A DNA stretch of 64,000 nucleotides from Sympetrum striolatum. Taxonomy: Eukaryota; Arthropoda; Insecta; Odonata; Libellulidae. The stretch covers positions 19,646,562 through 19,710,561 of the forward strand of contig OX388347.1 of assembly GCA_947579665.1 (NCBI GenBank), given 5' to 3'. Under the pieces are notes generated by a model. The model worked only from the letters and a program-made list of their open reading frames with translations, was not told the DNA's origin and made no database searches. A program made the translations under genes and the position numbers. Of the stretch, positions 23,701 to 36,020 are shown piece by piece; the stretch's first letter is position 1, and every line of letters starts with the position of its first letter.

Positions 23701-26700
23701 TATGCTTTTTTAAAAATGTCTCTTTCGGGGTTCGTGACTGCTTTTCCTTCACCGGCCACTCTTAGTTCGTGTAATGCTCTCGAATCCAATTTGGGATGAG
23801 GAGGTATCCTTGAGCTAAATAAGAGCCGAAACGGTTCTCCAAGATGCGATTTTATTTCAGACGTCAACCAAGGCTTCCTCGCCAAAAAATCCATAAAATT
23901 TTCTGCATCTTGAAAGTTTATTAATGATATATTTACTCACGTATTGGAGATAAAATGGTAATGCATATTTTAGTGCCCATCCTTCTCGATTTTTCTCATT
24001 TGAGGTATGAAAATCATATTTTTAAATTGTTCAAGGTTTATGCAAGCAGTGCAAGGAAGGTGCCTGAGCCATTAATTATAATTTGCATTAAATTTCGTAT
24101 GCCACTCCATACTTCATAATCAGGATTCGTAAGCCACTCCATGTATTCCTCGTTGATTCTTTTTCCCTTTCATATCGGTTCACCCAAGTTCATCGGCTGA
24201 GGACGATTCCGGGAGTCGAAACAAATCGCCCCAAAAAAACTGAATCGAAACTAAACGAGGCTATTTAGACCCGTTTCCTTTCACGGCGAACTTTTTCAAG
24301 CGATTAGGTTTATATCAATTATTTATTCCCCTAGCGCTAACGGGATGTGCTTTAAAGAGTGGATGGACGTTTGGTGGACCGCTTTTTTAGTCTTGTCTTC
24401 TTCCGCGTGCATTGGCCATCAAAGCGAATCGAAACAGCTCAGATGGATTCGTCTCTCTTTTTTTCTGGAAAGTCTCCGGAGAAAAAGTGCGTGGTGCGGA
24501 CTGGATTTTTCTACTCGGCGCTTCGGAACAATGACTTTCTTTTCTCCGTAAACGATGAAAAGATTTCACCTCTGGAAAGAATTAAAGGACTTGTATCAGA
24601 GTGCAAGCGCATTAACTTGAGAGCGTTACATCACCTGCCATCTGCCTAATGAGCGGTTCTCGGAGATCGTGACATTCATTTCGATGGCTCTCTGCATCGC
24701 TCAGATTAAGCTGTTCGATTATTCCGCCTTCTGCAATTTCCAGTTTTTTTTCTTCCTTCCCGTGCCGGCGTTTCGTTTCCCGTTGGTTTTATCCTCCGCA
24801 TTTGTCTGGCCGGTCTGGATATGTGGATAAATTGTAAGAGACCGATCTAATTCTTTCTGTATTTTTTCTTTCAAAATTTAAAGATGTTCAGTATGTGTAC
24901 TATTCTTAGAGAGATTCAAATCTGAGACGACATCCTTACTTCTTTATCCTGAAGGAAATAGAATTTAAATAATTACTTATTGTTATAAATATAATTTATG
25001 AACTCACGAAGCCTTAAGAATTTATATATTTAACTTTTTGATGTATATACAGATAGATAGTAAATCTATTAAAATCAAGTATATTACCGTATAAGATGCA
25101 GAAAGAATTTTGGGAGGTGTTATTCAATTGCAATACAATATATACATTCAACACCATGGAGAATATAAATCATCCCATAAGGTACACACTGCTTTTTAAC
25201 CTAATTTTTTTGTGAAAAATTATTCTTATCCGGAATATAATTTCACAGTTCATTACCAGGTTGGAAATAAATACAAAGATTTACTACACAAAATTTAAAT
25301 AAGAATTTCAAACGGAAATTATCTCGCCTAATAGTTTCATTTATGCTCAAAGTAATCTAATGAGAAAAATATGGCACACCAATGCACGCAAAAAGTTTTT
25401 ATATATTCTAGATCCACTACTCAATCTCATTGTTACGTATATCATGGGGTATTGATTTACATTGTCGTCAATATCTTATTGTTAGTCAAAGCTAACGTAA
25501 TGGAGCAGTATATGGAATTAGTTCGTCAAGTTAATGAATGCTTCGGTTATGTCTACTGTACCTGGAATTCATTCAATGAAAACGTGAAGTATGTGTAGGA
25601 GGGACTCTCAACCAAACTTCAACTTAAATACAGCGTCTAGAATGTTGGAGAAACTGTCTTCTTTCTCAATGAATCAGCACTGTGAAATGCGAAACAATGC
25701 GCAGATGTCAACTCGGGGTTTTATATAGCCCGCGAATACGGAGAAAAATTTCGTTTAGGTATTATCTCGTGTTATCTAGGTAAACATACGAAAACACCGT
25801 GATAGCCTTCGTCCTTTGGCGGAATGAATGAAGCCTTCAAATTAATCCCCTGTTTTGTCGAATCTTTCTTGGGAAAATAGACGAATCTACTATTCCCAGA
25901 ATTTTTATCATATTTCCCTTGCCTTATCTAGTTTATCAATGTTGAAAGTAACTCTCAATTTCCACTTTTTCCGGGCTATTGTCAAAAAATGAATCACGCT
26001 GGTTCTATTTAAGATGTTGCTATACTTTTTCTACTTCTAACAGTTCCTATTCTACACCCTAAAGCAGCAATGTAACGTCTAACGATTTATCTTAAACATC
26101 AAACATATTACGCTCGGCTTCTTGCTTACCCTGATCTAAAATGGAAAAATTAAGATTTCTCCAGACTTTTTCGTCAGTGTCTTTAAAATTTGAAGGTGTT
26201 AAGAAACCACCGCGGAGAGGATTTTTGTGTAAAACATTTCCCATTCCATAAAATATTTAATGTCCTACGCCAAGGACATGGCGGTTGACCGCAGGATTTG
26301 ACGTTGCAAAGCGAATGCGCTGACTTAGTATCATTGCATTGGTAAAGAGATATACGCAAGTAGAGAGAGAACCGTAGTGTGGAATGTATGGTCAAAATCC
26401 ATGTTGTTAATTTATCAAAGTTATCCTTAACACTTCCGCGTGATTTTAATCTGTTTTTGCTTTCTGCGTGTATTCTTGCAAGATCCTCTAATACCCCGTG
26501 AGGAAGGTAATTTTTCTCTGTTCCATGCTCTCCTTCATCTTGTAATCGCGTTGCACTTTCTCAATTCATTTCTCAGTCTTTCCTATTCCATGTTATTCCC
26601 TCGACGAACATATTCTCGCAGTCCTGTTCAGATTCATTCTCTTCATGTGCCCGATCCATCCCGATCTTGTTTCTCTAATTTCCTCAATTAGAGGTTTCCT

Positions 26701-28400
26701 GTTTGTTAACTGTTCTCTAATTCTCCATTACTAATGTAATACTGTCCATTCTTTCAGATTATTGTCCTAGTAAATGTCTTCTTGTATTCCGTATTGTGTA
26801 TGGTGTTTTCCGTAAATTATTTAATGAGAAATGTAGCTAATATTCATTGAAAGACTTGTTTTCAGTAAGTCATGCGATCTTTTTCTGTACCGAAATATAC
26901 TTTTAATTGTAAACGTCAACTGCTAATAGTGTGCTATTTTTAATTTCACTAGAAGTAAGATTTTCTCCGTTTGTAAGTTCTCTTAAATAAAACCATTTGT
27001 TATCGCAAGATATCATATTTATTGATTAAATGGGCCTAGTCAAACTCCTTCACCGTTAACTTTACAGAGGTTTTATCTGCCCTCTAACGTAAAGAAGAGG
27101 GAACAGTGTTAATTTTCGTCCTGTATCTCCCTTTTTCATGATAAATCTTTGGGTCTCCTTTTGTTTGTTTTATCCTGTTGTTCTTTACTTTTTGGTCGTT
27201 AACCTTCCCCTAAGGGTTTCAATGTGTCGTATGAGTTTCGTCACTTTTCGGTCACGCCCTCACCTTTCCTCATATCGACTCCACAAACCTCTAATCTTAC
27301 AGTAAAGTAGTTCCTTAGAATACATGTTCATCAAACACCAGTTTCAAACGCCTACTTTGCTTTGTAATATTGACCGAAAGTGCTCGAATACAGAAAAGAA
27401 AGTGCCAAGGAAGAAACTAAAGCTAATTCAAAGCGTAAATCTTGGATGGTATTCGAATTGTCACCTTTTAATGAAGTCTGCGGAAGATATTCGTGAGTTT
27501 ATCATGAACTCGGTAAAAGTGTTAATGGTGAGAATTGAATCGGCAGATGTTCATTGTCATTCCTCGGATGTGCGCGCTGCAGATTGAAGTTGCTGGGGAA
27601 AGCAGTTGCAGAGCTTGTGTTCCAGAAACTTTTTTTCATTTTGGTATGCGATCGAGTTCAATTGTCATTTTCCCCGATGAGCAACCGTATAAATCGTAAT
27701 TTTCGACCTGGATTTTTCCTTTTTTGTCTCGACGAAAAGAACGTATTCTTTGGCGACGCCATTCGGAAAGTCTTTTCCAAAGACGCCACGATGCATGTTG
27801 TTAATATGAAAGAGTCCACGCGAGTCCACTTCTTGTGTGGTTGCTGATTTTAGGGAATTCAAAGTTTATTTCTGGTATATTCTGGGCTTTTCATTGGTAC
27901 TTCGGATAACTTAACTGCTAACGAATTTACGACTCGTGGAATTTTGCCTTATTTCCCCGATTCGGCCCTCGAATACGAATGTGTCATAGTTAGGAAGAAC
28001 TCGTGTGCAAGAAAAAAACAATCACGAATTAACGATGCGATTATTCGATTTCATACAAATCGAGATACAAAAAATTACATGGTGGGATTAGGAATTAAAT
28101 TAGCTTGGGAACGAGAAGAAAACGAACTAAATAAGTAGTTACGAAGTATTTTAAGAACTACGCTGAATCGTAATTACCGCTGAATATAGATTAAAAGAAG
28201 GTTTAGCAATCTTTGCGCATGCAGCAGTATTTTACTCCATTCCATGGCGTTTTTCTTATTTTACGCTCAATAAATGTAACTGCATCAACATATCTATCAA
28301 TAAATACGTAGATTTGTGTTGGAGAATAATAAATGGAAGTAATGTACGCCTAGAGATAGTGAGGCTCAAGTAACGTTATATTTACGTCACAAAATTTTAT
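20771..28400. other. intergenic, no gene seen
   Basis: AT-rich DNA without supported exons. Open frames of 60-105 codons lack splice context, homology patterns and codon bias. The only structures noted are an inverted repeat at 23033-23101 and a small local duplication of CCACTCCAT near 24100 and 24135. Confidence 0.5.
23033..23101. repeat. inverted repeat, ~24-bp arms
   Basis: CCTGGCCAAAATTAACGCA at 23033-23051 extends toward CACC, and is mirrored by GGTGCTGCGTTAATTTTGG and CCTGG at 23079-23101, with a loop of about 20 bp. There are only two or three mismatches. The arms are not simple AT repeats, so this is unlikely to be chance. It is probably a tiny foldback element. Confidence 0.7.
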
Positions 28401-29095
28401 TTCTTATGGTTACAGAGCTCCCTCAAATGTAGAGTCGCGGTCCCGATATCCTGTTTGTCCGGCCCTAAGAGCGCTATCGGTATACTTCATATTAATCTTT
28501 TCGTTCGATCTGGTTTTGAGCTGTATTCATACCTTAGAAATTGCCTCTGCGTGGGGGCCCCTTCGTATTCGTTGTCCATTGGCTAAGTCCGGGAGTTGCG
28601 TTATCGCAGTTTGTGTTGATCTGAAAGACGCTCTTCATCTTCGTATTCTTCTTTCGGATGTTTTTGTGCTCTCCCCATTCGTTCCGGCCTCCTCCACGCA
28701 GTCGCTCCTTTCTTCGTCCATTCCCTCTCACGTATTCCGGCGGTCGACCCTTCTTACATTTGTTTTTGTCTTCCCATGGCGCGGAACACGGATTGAAAGG
28801 GAACTTTTTCATCCATTTCTGCTGTTCAAATAAGAGACGTTACGACTGTATTCAGATGCATTCCTTCTCGGATCTTCGTTGTTGAGATGTCGGTGGTCGG
28901 AGGAATTTGAATTTCCTGCATCTGCTTCGGTTATTTAGTCAGAAAATGGCCTCCATCAGACAATTCTATCGAGATTGTTGTCACCGAATGCGTTCCACCT
29001 TTCGAAAAGCCCCTGTAGGAGCTGCTGAATGCAGCTGGGTTTTAAGAGGGCGTACTGTGCACTGTCCCCAAGTTAAAGCTTCAAAGTGATTGCTT
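28400..29095 (+). promoter_or_regulatory. CpG-rich segment before the CpG-depleted gene body, candidate promoter
   Basis: This block is richer in G+C and CpG than the sequence after it. It ends abruptly near 29.1 kb, where CpG density drops and the methylation-type footprint of the gene begins. In methylating insects the unmethylated promoter usually lies just upstream of such an edge, so the main start of the gene may be here. I did not find a convincing first coding exon with a phase-0 donor. The frames at 28516-28833 and 28907-29089 are unrecognised, and no TATA box is evident. Confidence 0.3.
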
Positions 29096-29849
29096 TAAGC
29101 CTACTTTGACGTTTTAATAGATAAACAACCTTTTTTCAGCTGTTTTAATAAACGTAATTATTCTGCATTAAAATATAACCTGAGAATCATATTAAATAAA
29201 TAGAGAAATTTTGTTTTGTTAAAATTGTTGTTTTGTTTGCATCTTCGTTAGTCTTCTTCCAAACACTACATAACATTGTGACTTATTGTTCCAGTTTGGA
29301 GGTGTCATGTCTTTTAACTTTTTCATCTCTTATTTTGAATGATTGACTCTCATCAAGTACATTTTTGAAGATCCAGATATTGATATGATTAAAAAACTAG
29401 AATAAATTGACTTAGAGATTGTTCTAACGATGGTAAAAAATCATGAAATTGGCTAAATTTGTTTTAATTTTTCTAATTAAATAATAATAATATAGTAAAA
29501 TATCTTTTATTTTTTAATTTTGAAAATCCTGTGTAGAAATTGGCAATAATTTCAAGTCATATTAGTATTTCTATCTTTAGCAGTATATCACAAAACTGAA
29601 ATAACCATCATTTGTGTTTTTTTTGTTGGAACGTACTTGATGAAAAAACTGTTTGTTCTTGTTAAATGTTTTTCAGTTCAACATTTTGAAACTTCTTGAT
29701 CTTTACTTCAATTTTTTAGTGTTCTTTTAATATTTACTCATTTCTCTTGCTCCTTAATTGATTTTAGAGATTTTAAATGGTACCAATTTCCAGAATTTTC
29801 TTATTTGATTAGTGGTTGTGCTATAATGTTTGCTGCAATTGCTTTACAG

Positions 29850-30124
29850 GACAGTGGAGCCGACAACTCATCCTTATCTAGTGAACTTGAAGAAGAGGAG
29901 GAATTGGCAGATAAATGTAGTGGAGAAGAAGCAGCCTGTGAGAAGGGTGTAGGAGGGGGAGTTAGGAGGGTTGGGGAGGGTGAAGACGGAGGTCCTCAGG
30001 CCAAGCAGCCCAGGCTGGGGGCAGAGGAGGCCTCCCAAGTGATGGCCACAGCCCCCACCAATTGCGATTCCCCAGACTACGCTCTCAATTCATTCAACAT
30101 GCGGAGCTGCCCTCAGTCCGAAAG
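29850..30124 (+). CDS. Klarsicht/nesprin-like protein, coding exon A
   Basis: First recognised exon (residues 1-91 of the assembled segment, plus 2 nt). The acceptor is CAATTGCTTTACAG and the donor AAAG|GTAAGC, leaving phase 2. The peptide is very acidic and serine-rich at its start (DSGADNSSLSSELEEEEEL), then glycine-rich with a basic KQPRL patch. It is probably disordered. An in-frame ATG lies 24 bases upstream (29826), so an unspliced transcript could start here and read MFAAIALQ into the exon; otherwise an upstream exon joins in phase 0. The coding call rests on the frame continuing exactly into the next exon. The gene name is tentative. Confidence 0.75.
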
Positions 30125-31154
30125 GTAAGCCTCCTTCAGTCTTATCAGGAATCAAAAATAAAATCAGAGCCTTGCTCTGCTGCTCTTTGAAAACTTAAAA
30201 TTCGAAGGTAGTTGTATGGTCAAGTTTAGAGCCTGGTCAAATACAGTAGAGGTTTGCTTATCCGGAATTCCAAATAACAGAAGCATCCAAACTATGGACC
30301 ATATTTTAAGAATCATTCAAACTCATGGATGCTAAAAAATAGAAAACCAAATTTCAGTAGTTGTAAACACCACCATTATAACCATGTGGTTCACTTTGTC
30401 TGGGCTGTAGATTAGCATGAAGAGATGTTTTACTGCACAAAACGTCGTTTTTAACCTTTTTTCTGTTGCTTATATTACATGCAGATAATTTTTACCTCCT
30501 TTAGTGTGCACCTATGAGAATATTATTTGAAATCTGGAAATATCTTTATTCTGGGATAGTCTCAGTCCCTAAATTTCCAGATTGGGTATTCTCTACTGCA
30601 TCTTGGATTTTTTATTCCTCTCTTGCTTTTCATCGATAATCATATATCTTTAAAAGGTACATCCAAAAATCTTTCCCTTAAGAGGTTGAGGCATCAAACC
30701 TAATGCAATATTATGACTATTTTACTCCAAATCAAAATTTTCAAATTCAACTGAACCTTTCAAAGGTGCAATTTTGTATTCCAGGTCATGCTTAAGTTTA
30801 AAGAAATTTTCTATAACTGAAAGTGCAAAAAGATTAATATGAAGAGGAAAATGGTTGGTTATTTTGATGTAAATTCATTAGCTACATTGAATTAATTTAA
30901 CAAGTTATAGTTTTCATTATGGTCCTCTTGCTATAGACATTCAGGGAAGTTGTACTTCCTTGTAGAATTTTAATGACTAGTTATTATGGATAGTGATGAG
31001 AATTATTATAATAATTATATGTTTTTACCTTAAAGATGTTATCTTTAAAAGTGAAATGCGCAAAGGGCGTATCTACGGACTGATTGTTTTGATGTGACTC
31101 CATTTACATTAATATTTTCAGTCTTCTCATGTTACTTCCTCTTTTCCTTTGCAG
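30125..31154 (+). other. intron A-B, CpG-poor, carries a pogo-like MITE
   Basis: Intron of 1030 nt with GT...AG borders, linking phase 2 to phase 2. It holds the TIR element at 30244-30598. The rest is AT-rich with few CpG and no other structure seen. Confidence 0.8.
30244..30598. mobile_element. Tc1/pogo-like MITE
   Basis: Ends CAGTAGAGGTTTGCTTATCC (left) and GGGTATTCTCTACTG (right) are inverted copies of the CAGTAGAxx...TATCC type found in insect pogo-like MITEs. Length is 355 bp with no coding capacity. A TA precedes the left end, as expected for the TA target of this superfamily. The right flank is CA, so one side has probably mutated. It is embedded in the intron and does not disturb the splice sites. 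Confidence 0.65.
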
Positions 31155-31614
31155 GATTTTCGGTTCTTCTCAAAACTGTGCTTATTTTGTCATCCGCCGC
31201 ATAGACACAGACTCAGAAGCGGAAGCAAAGGACAATGGTGTGAAACAGGAGGAGAGGATTGATCATTTGAGCAATGGAGGAGAGAGCAAAGTGAGTGAGG
31301 AGGTGACTCCAAAGTACGAGAGTGAAGAAGATGATGAGGAGGAGGACGATGAGTGGGTGTACTCGAAAGTGTGCGCTAAGGAGGAAAAGGACACGAAGGC
31401 GAGGAAGAGTCTGCAGTACGAAGTGCCGGATTCAAAGGAAAATCTAATTGATTCGATTAGCAAGGTGGAGTCGAAGCCATGTGCCAGGGTGTTCGAAGCG
31501 TTGAAGCTGAACTCATCTGACAAGGACAAGACGGCTCGAATCAAGAAATGGCTGAGCACAGGAGGTGTTGTCGCTGATGAATCTGCTGAAGAAGAACAGG
31601 CCGCAAAGGGTTGC
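31155..31614 (+). CDS. Klarsicht/nesprin-like protein, coding exon B
   Basis: Residues 92-245. The acceptor is CTTTTCCTTTGCAG and the donor TTGC|GTAAGT; it enters in phase 2, completing an Arg codon, and leaves in phase 0. The peptide opens IFGSSQNCAYFVIRRIDTDS and contains an acidic tract (ESEEDDEEEDDEWVY) followed by a K/E/D-rich stretch ending ARIKKWLSTGG. The alternation of charged clusters suggests an extended or helical linker. A 142-codon frame on the opposite strand is the Ser/Leu-rich shadow of the acidic repeat. This exon keeps more CpG than the introns around it, consistent with selection on codons in a CpG-losing region. Confidence 0.85.
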
Positions 31615-32602
31615 GTAAGTATCGCATATTGACTCTTGTTTTGTAGCTTTGTGGAATGGAGTGTGTTCAGCAGGGTTTGAAATATTAGCATCGATTTCTA
31701 TGGGGATGTATTTGTTTTACTTGATAAAACAATCCTTTGATGAAAGGTAATGAAGGTGAAGGTCTGGGTACAACAGAATAGATATTTGGAGATGTAGTTG
31801 CCTCATTGACTCATAGCTATGCATTGATGGCTTTCCAAAACTAAATCTACAACTGCTACAATTGTGGTAGCTGCTCAAGTTCGTAACTCAATTAGATGAT
31901 CATTCGAAAATCTAGGCCTCTACCAGGAATCAAGCATGGCATGGCTTTCACTAAACAAAAAAAAAATGGTTTATGATGAACTTAATGTTGTGGTTATAAA
32001 TATCACCAAATTCATGATGAGTAATCATTTTAGGGCAGCTATGAAAATACAAATCATTCTTTTGAATGTGCAAAAGAAATATTTGCAAAGAAACTGAATC
32101 GTTTTTAATTGTAAAAAGCCTACGAATCCTATGTTTTATGTTAATTGCATCAACTGCATTTTTTACCTTATTTTTTGTCTATATTCTCATACAATGAACT
32201 GAATGTTTTATTTGTGAATTTTGCTAGATAGCATATTCTGTATGTGTCAAGGGATGTTGGGATGGAAGGGGCTAACACTCATTGAATGTGAAATGATAGA
32301 ATCTTTTATGGTGTGATGTAATATATATTGCATAGATACGTAAGTTTAAAACTATGTTTACTGGGTTTTATTTATGTCCCATTTGCTTTTCTTGGACTTG
32401 CAAGGATGTACTGTAAATGTGGATGCCCATTTATCCATTGCAAAAGATTTTTTACACTCACAACATGGGATTATATCAATTATGAATATTTTAGCAGCAT
32501 ATGTGCTACAACTTTGCCAAATTAACACTGTTTCATTTTCCTTAATTTATTACATCATGTGTTTGAGTTTTAATGGATTTTGTCTTGATTGCATGTGAAC
32601 AG
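31615..32602 (+). other. intron B-C, CpG-poor
   Basis: Intron of 988 nt, phase 0. AT-rich and CpG-poor; nothing else recognised. Confidence 0.8.
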
Positions 32603-32893
32603 CCAATTGATAGCTGCGATGCTAGCGGTGAGTGCACCAGCTCAGGAGAGTCGTCAGACGTTGAGTCCCAATCCTCTGGAGAAATGGATGGAAGCATCGC
32701 CACTTGCAGAAAATCATCAGCAGTGGCAGCTAATGCATTGGCTACAGCTGGATGGAACTCAAAGATCTCTCCTTTAATTGCTCAAGAGTTGGGCATTTCC
32801 ACCATGTCCCTTAGTCCAACTGATGGGGACGTCACCCCTGTGGCTGAAAGCAGAGCATTGCCTTCAAGTATTTCTCTCTCTCCAACAGCGAAG
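32603..32893 (+). CDS. Klarsicht/nesprin-like protein, coding exon C
   Basis: Residues 246-342, 97 codons, phase 0 at both ends (acceptor TGCATGTGAACAG, donor CGAAG|GTCAGT). The peptide is rich in serine and acidic residues (DASGECTSSGESSDVESQSS), followed by a milder stretch with NSKISPLIAQELGISTMSL and a Ser/Pro-rich end. It is probably disordered and phosphorylatable. As an exact multiple of three between two phase-0 introns it could be skipped without changing frame. Confidence 0.85.
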
Positions 32894-33656
32894 GTCAGTG
32901 AATTACATTGTCATATCCCAAGAGTCAATTTTGAACTTATGTTGAAAATTTAATGTATGAATTTGGTGAACTAAGCTATTAATCCATTATTCTTATCATT
33001 TGTCATATTTTTCATCAACCTTGATTATTTAAAGAGTCTTTAGTAGTTAACTGTGGTTTCCAATTTATGACCTTTTTGGGAAATTAAAAGATTTGAGTAG
33101 TTTTAGGATTTACCTGTCATGGCTCCTTGTTTCATTATAAACTAAAAATTAATTACATCAAATCCACTATTCTCAGAATATCAAATTTCATCTATGCTGA
33201 AATGATACTGTAGTGGTATCAAATTAAAGAAATTTTTCATTCAATTTTTCATTCAATTTTTCAATTTTTCACCTATACATATGGAAGATTTTTTTCATAT
33301 TGTTAGCAACTTTCTTCAATATTTTAGTTCAGTATTTATAAATATAACTTGTCTTTTTATAAGTATATAGTGGGGTTATGAGTAGTATAGATTTGTTGGT
33401 TTCTTACAATTTAGGATGAAACTAAAACATCTGAAGTTGTTTTGGTATTCCAACTTGTAATGATAATTTTTAAAGTATACAATGTAACATATCGAAAATT
33501 ATTAAATAATGACCAAATTCAACATGACTGGTCTTCCTGTAGGTTGTACTGAAACTAGTCGTCAAACTTTACCTGTTTTAGTATTTGTTTTGAACTTGGG
33601 AATAAACAATAAATGCATAGAAAGATTACAAGCAATGTTATTGCACGTATTTGCAG
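32894..33656 (+). other. intron C-D with short ATTTTTCA tandem repeat
   Basis: Intron of 763 nt, phase 0. A small tandem run built on TTCAATTTTTCA lies at about 33236-33270. The remainder is AT-rich and CpG-poor. Confidence 0.8.
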
Positions 33657-34112
33657 CCGGTCCTAAGGAGCAAGAGACGCAAGATGAAGCTGTCATCCCA
33701 CCACCAGAGCAGCCCAAAATCAGAGCAGAAGAGACGCCCTTGGAGCATTTGCGTCTCTGGTTCAAGTCATCTGGTAGCCATGTCCTCTGATGGCACTTGC
33801 GCCACACCAACACCCATGCAAGGCGCCAACTTCTCTCCATCTCCATCCTCCACTTCTCCTCAGCATGCTCAAATGCACGGCGCTCGATCAACTTCAGAGT
33901 CTGCGATACACTGCCTCGCTTACTCTTCATCCTCATGCTCTACTGGTTTAGATGATGTGGGCAGTGCACCAGGAAGGGCAGGCACTGGGTCAGATGGGTT
34001 GACACCAACCAGAGGCAGTGTCGATGGAGAAGGGTTGGGAAGTGGAGGAGGTTCATCTACTGGAACAGGCTCACTGAGGAGAAGGAAAGTCAGGACCAGG
34101 AGGAGAGCTCTG
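33657..34112 (+). CDS. Klarsicht/nesprin-like protein, coding exon D
   Basis: Residues 343-494, 152 codons, phase 0-0 (acceptor CGTATTTGCAG, donor GCTCTG|GTGAGT). It begins with a strongly basic segment (RSKRRKMKLSSHH, then EQKRRPWSICVSGSSHL), continues through a low-complexity Ser/Thr/Pro/Gly region and closes with a second basic cluster (LRRRKVRTRRRAL). The basic clusters could be nuclear-localisation-like or bind acidic partners; nothing catalytic is present. The RPWS pattern contributes to my tentative family call. Frames on the other strand and in +2 over this exon are shadows. Confidence 0.85.
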
Positions 34113-35666
34113 GTGAGTTATTTGTCACTTCATTATGACTTCCAGAATTGCATATAATCAAACTGCCTTTTACTTTACATCAATCATAAATATCTATCAT
34201 AGAAATTTTCTCCTTTGCTAATTACTGTATTTACTCAAAAACAACATGCACCCTTATGGGTCTTTTTTTGGCTAAAAATCAGGGTGTTGATTAGAATCGA
34301 GGGAGGTACAATACTACTCATTTACATGTCCTGTAGCGCAGGGAAGGCCACATCCTCAGCCCACTCTGGTTCCATAGAACTCATCAATCATTCCAAAAAT
34401 GCACTATCAATGTTTTGATTGTAAGATTCACTATGGAATAAACTTAAGGCTGAAATTTTTTATCCTGGGTTCAATTCCCAACCCCGTCAGACTTTTTTCA
34501 TGTCTGTTTTTCCTTGGGAATTTTTTGGTTGCACTCCCTCATGTGCAAAGTCACCTCAACTCTTTCCTTGTTTGATAGTTTTTAGTTAAAAGGGAATTGG
34601 CTTGCCCATCAAACTTTTTAAATGACCAATTTTAAAGTGGTAAATATGCACACATAAGATGCACATTAAAATCGAGGGCAAATGATTTTTCTATTATTAT
34701 TACTTTGATGCTGCATTATTTTTGAGTGAATATGGTATATTTATAGTAATAATTGGTAATGTTCATTCTCAGCATATCCTTGATTAGTAAGGGTGTATGC
34801 TAATTGCTGTCATAATAGCTGGTCTTATTATTGTTTGCACCAACATAGCTCAAAACACCTTTCTATTAGTGGAAATCAAATATCTGTAAATTTTATTGTT
34901 TCGGTTAAGGATACAGATATCCATTTAAATTCCTTCTTTAAAACTTGAACATAATGCAAATAATTAACTCAAACAACCATGCTCTATCTAAGAAAAACTG
35001 TATTAGCTGGGAATCAAATGTAGAAGTTCAGTAGAAAGATAGTATGTTAGATAGTATACTGCAATATAATCTGGGTCATGTGTTGTGCATATTATTTTCT
35101 GGATTTTTAACTAACTGAAAATATATTACTAAAACAGATTGCAAAGAAATGAATTCATCCATTCATTTATTCTTTCCTATCATGCGACTCAAACATCTTG
35201 GTTGAAATTTTCTTGACTAGAAATTTGAAAAATAGAAATTTTGTCTAAATTTGATTGTGGTAGTTCCTGCTCAAAATTTGTTGGTTGTCTATTCTTCTAA
35301 CTCTTAAATTGCAATTGCAGATTTGAATCTATCATCATTGATGTATAATCAATAGAAAATGATTTTATGTCAATCAAGTTTTAGATTAAATATTTACAAA
35401 TCTTAAGGTATCATTGTACCAAAAGAGGGAGTGAAATTTTTGACAGTAAGGAAGATAGTGTTGATAAAAGAAACAATGCCATTAATGCATTCTTTGCATC
35501 ACTTGAATGTAATGTTTAGTATTACATGATGAAAGATTGGAATGATTACATTACAGTCATTTGGGTTGAAGGAAGTTAGAATCATCAATTGTCACAATTC
35601 CAAATTATGTGGTCCATTGTTAAGTAACTACAACTAATGCTTGTACTTTGTGTTATTTGTCGATAG
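34113..35666 (+). other. intron D-E with a TIR element
   Basis: Intron of 1554 nt, phase 0, ending TTTGTCGATAG. It contains the non-autonomous element at 34223-34739. The remaining sequence is AT-rich and CpG-poor with no exon seen. Confidence 0.8.
34223..34739. mobile_element. non-autonomous DNA transposon remnant (TIR)
   Basis: The left end TACTGTATTTACTCAAAAAC and the inverted right end (TTTTTGAGTGAATATGGTA) are imperfect terminal inverted repeats of about 28 bp. Inside, AATCGAGGG appears twice near the two ends in direct orientation, next to ATGCACC-like and AAGATGCAC motifs. The TACTGTATTTACTC terminus is a common pattern among non-autonomous DNA transposons. No open frame is present. 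The superfamily is left open. Confidence 0.55.
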
Positions 35667-36020
35667 GGTCAGAGGAGTGAATCTGGGAACTCTGATTCGG
35701 TTCCTATGGATGCAGTTAGGCGTGGCAGCCTTTACAGCTGCAAGGGCGTGACGACATCTGGAGGAAGCCTTAAGGGAAACCATTCAACCAGCAGTGACTA
35801 CTCTTCGTCCAACATGGTGGGAGATGAAACCAAGGATGAGATGGACGAAATGGGAAGCGTTGGCATGATCAGGGAGATTTGGAACAGCAATGGAGTTGAG
35901 GGTGAGGAGATGGTAACGGAGGAAGAGGAGGAGGAGGATGTTGAGGAAGGAGAGAAGCTCGGAAGTCTGCAGACGGAGGAGACCAGTTCATTCTCTGAGC
36001 AAGCTTGGGATAATTACCAG
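35667..36020 (+). CDS. Klarsicht/nesprin-like protein, coding exon E
   Basis: Residues 495-612, 118 codons, phase 0-0 (donor TACCAG|GTGAGT). The N-terminal half is Ser/Gly/Asn-rich (GQRSESGNSDSVPMDAVRRG). The C-terminal half is highly acidic (EEEMVTEEEEEEDVEEGEKL-like) and ends SFSEQAWDNYQ. The terminal aromatic SEQAWDNYQ leads directly into exon F and looks like the start of a folded helical segment, as in linker proteins of the KASH/spectrin type. It is another cassette-type exon whose skipping would keep frame. Confidence 0.85.

Noticed and set aside
28516..28833. 105-codon + frame in the CpG-rich segment
   Set aside because: No homology pattern, no phase-0 donor leading to exon A; opposite strand also open.
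31263..31691. 142-codon minus-strand frame over exon B
   Set aside because: It is the Ser/Leu-rich complement of the acidic exon B coding sequence, which has proper splice sites and phase on the + strand.
33562..33936. 124-codon minus-strand frame over exon D
   Set aside because: Shadow of exon D; low-complexity codons leave the opposite strand open.
34466..34480. tRNA B-box-like GGGTTCAATTCCCAA
   Set aside because: No A box or cloverleaf upstream; it lies inside a DNA-transposon remnant.
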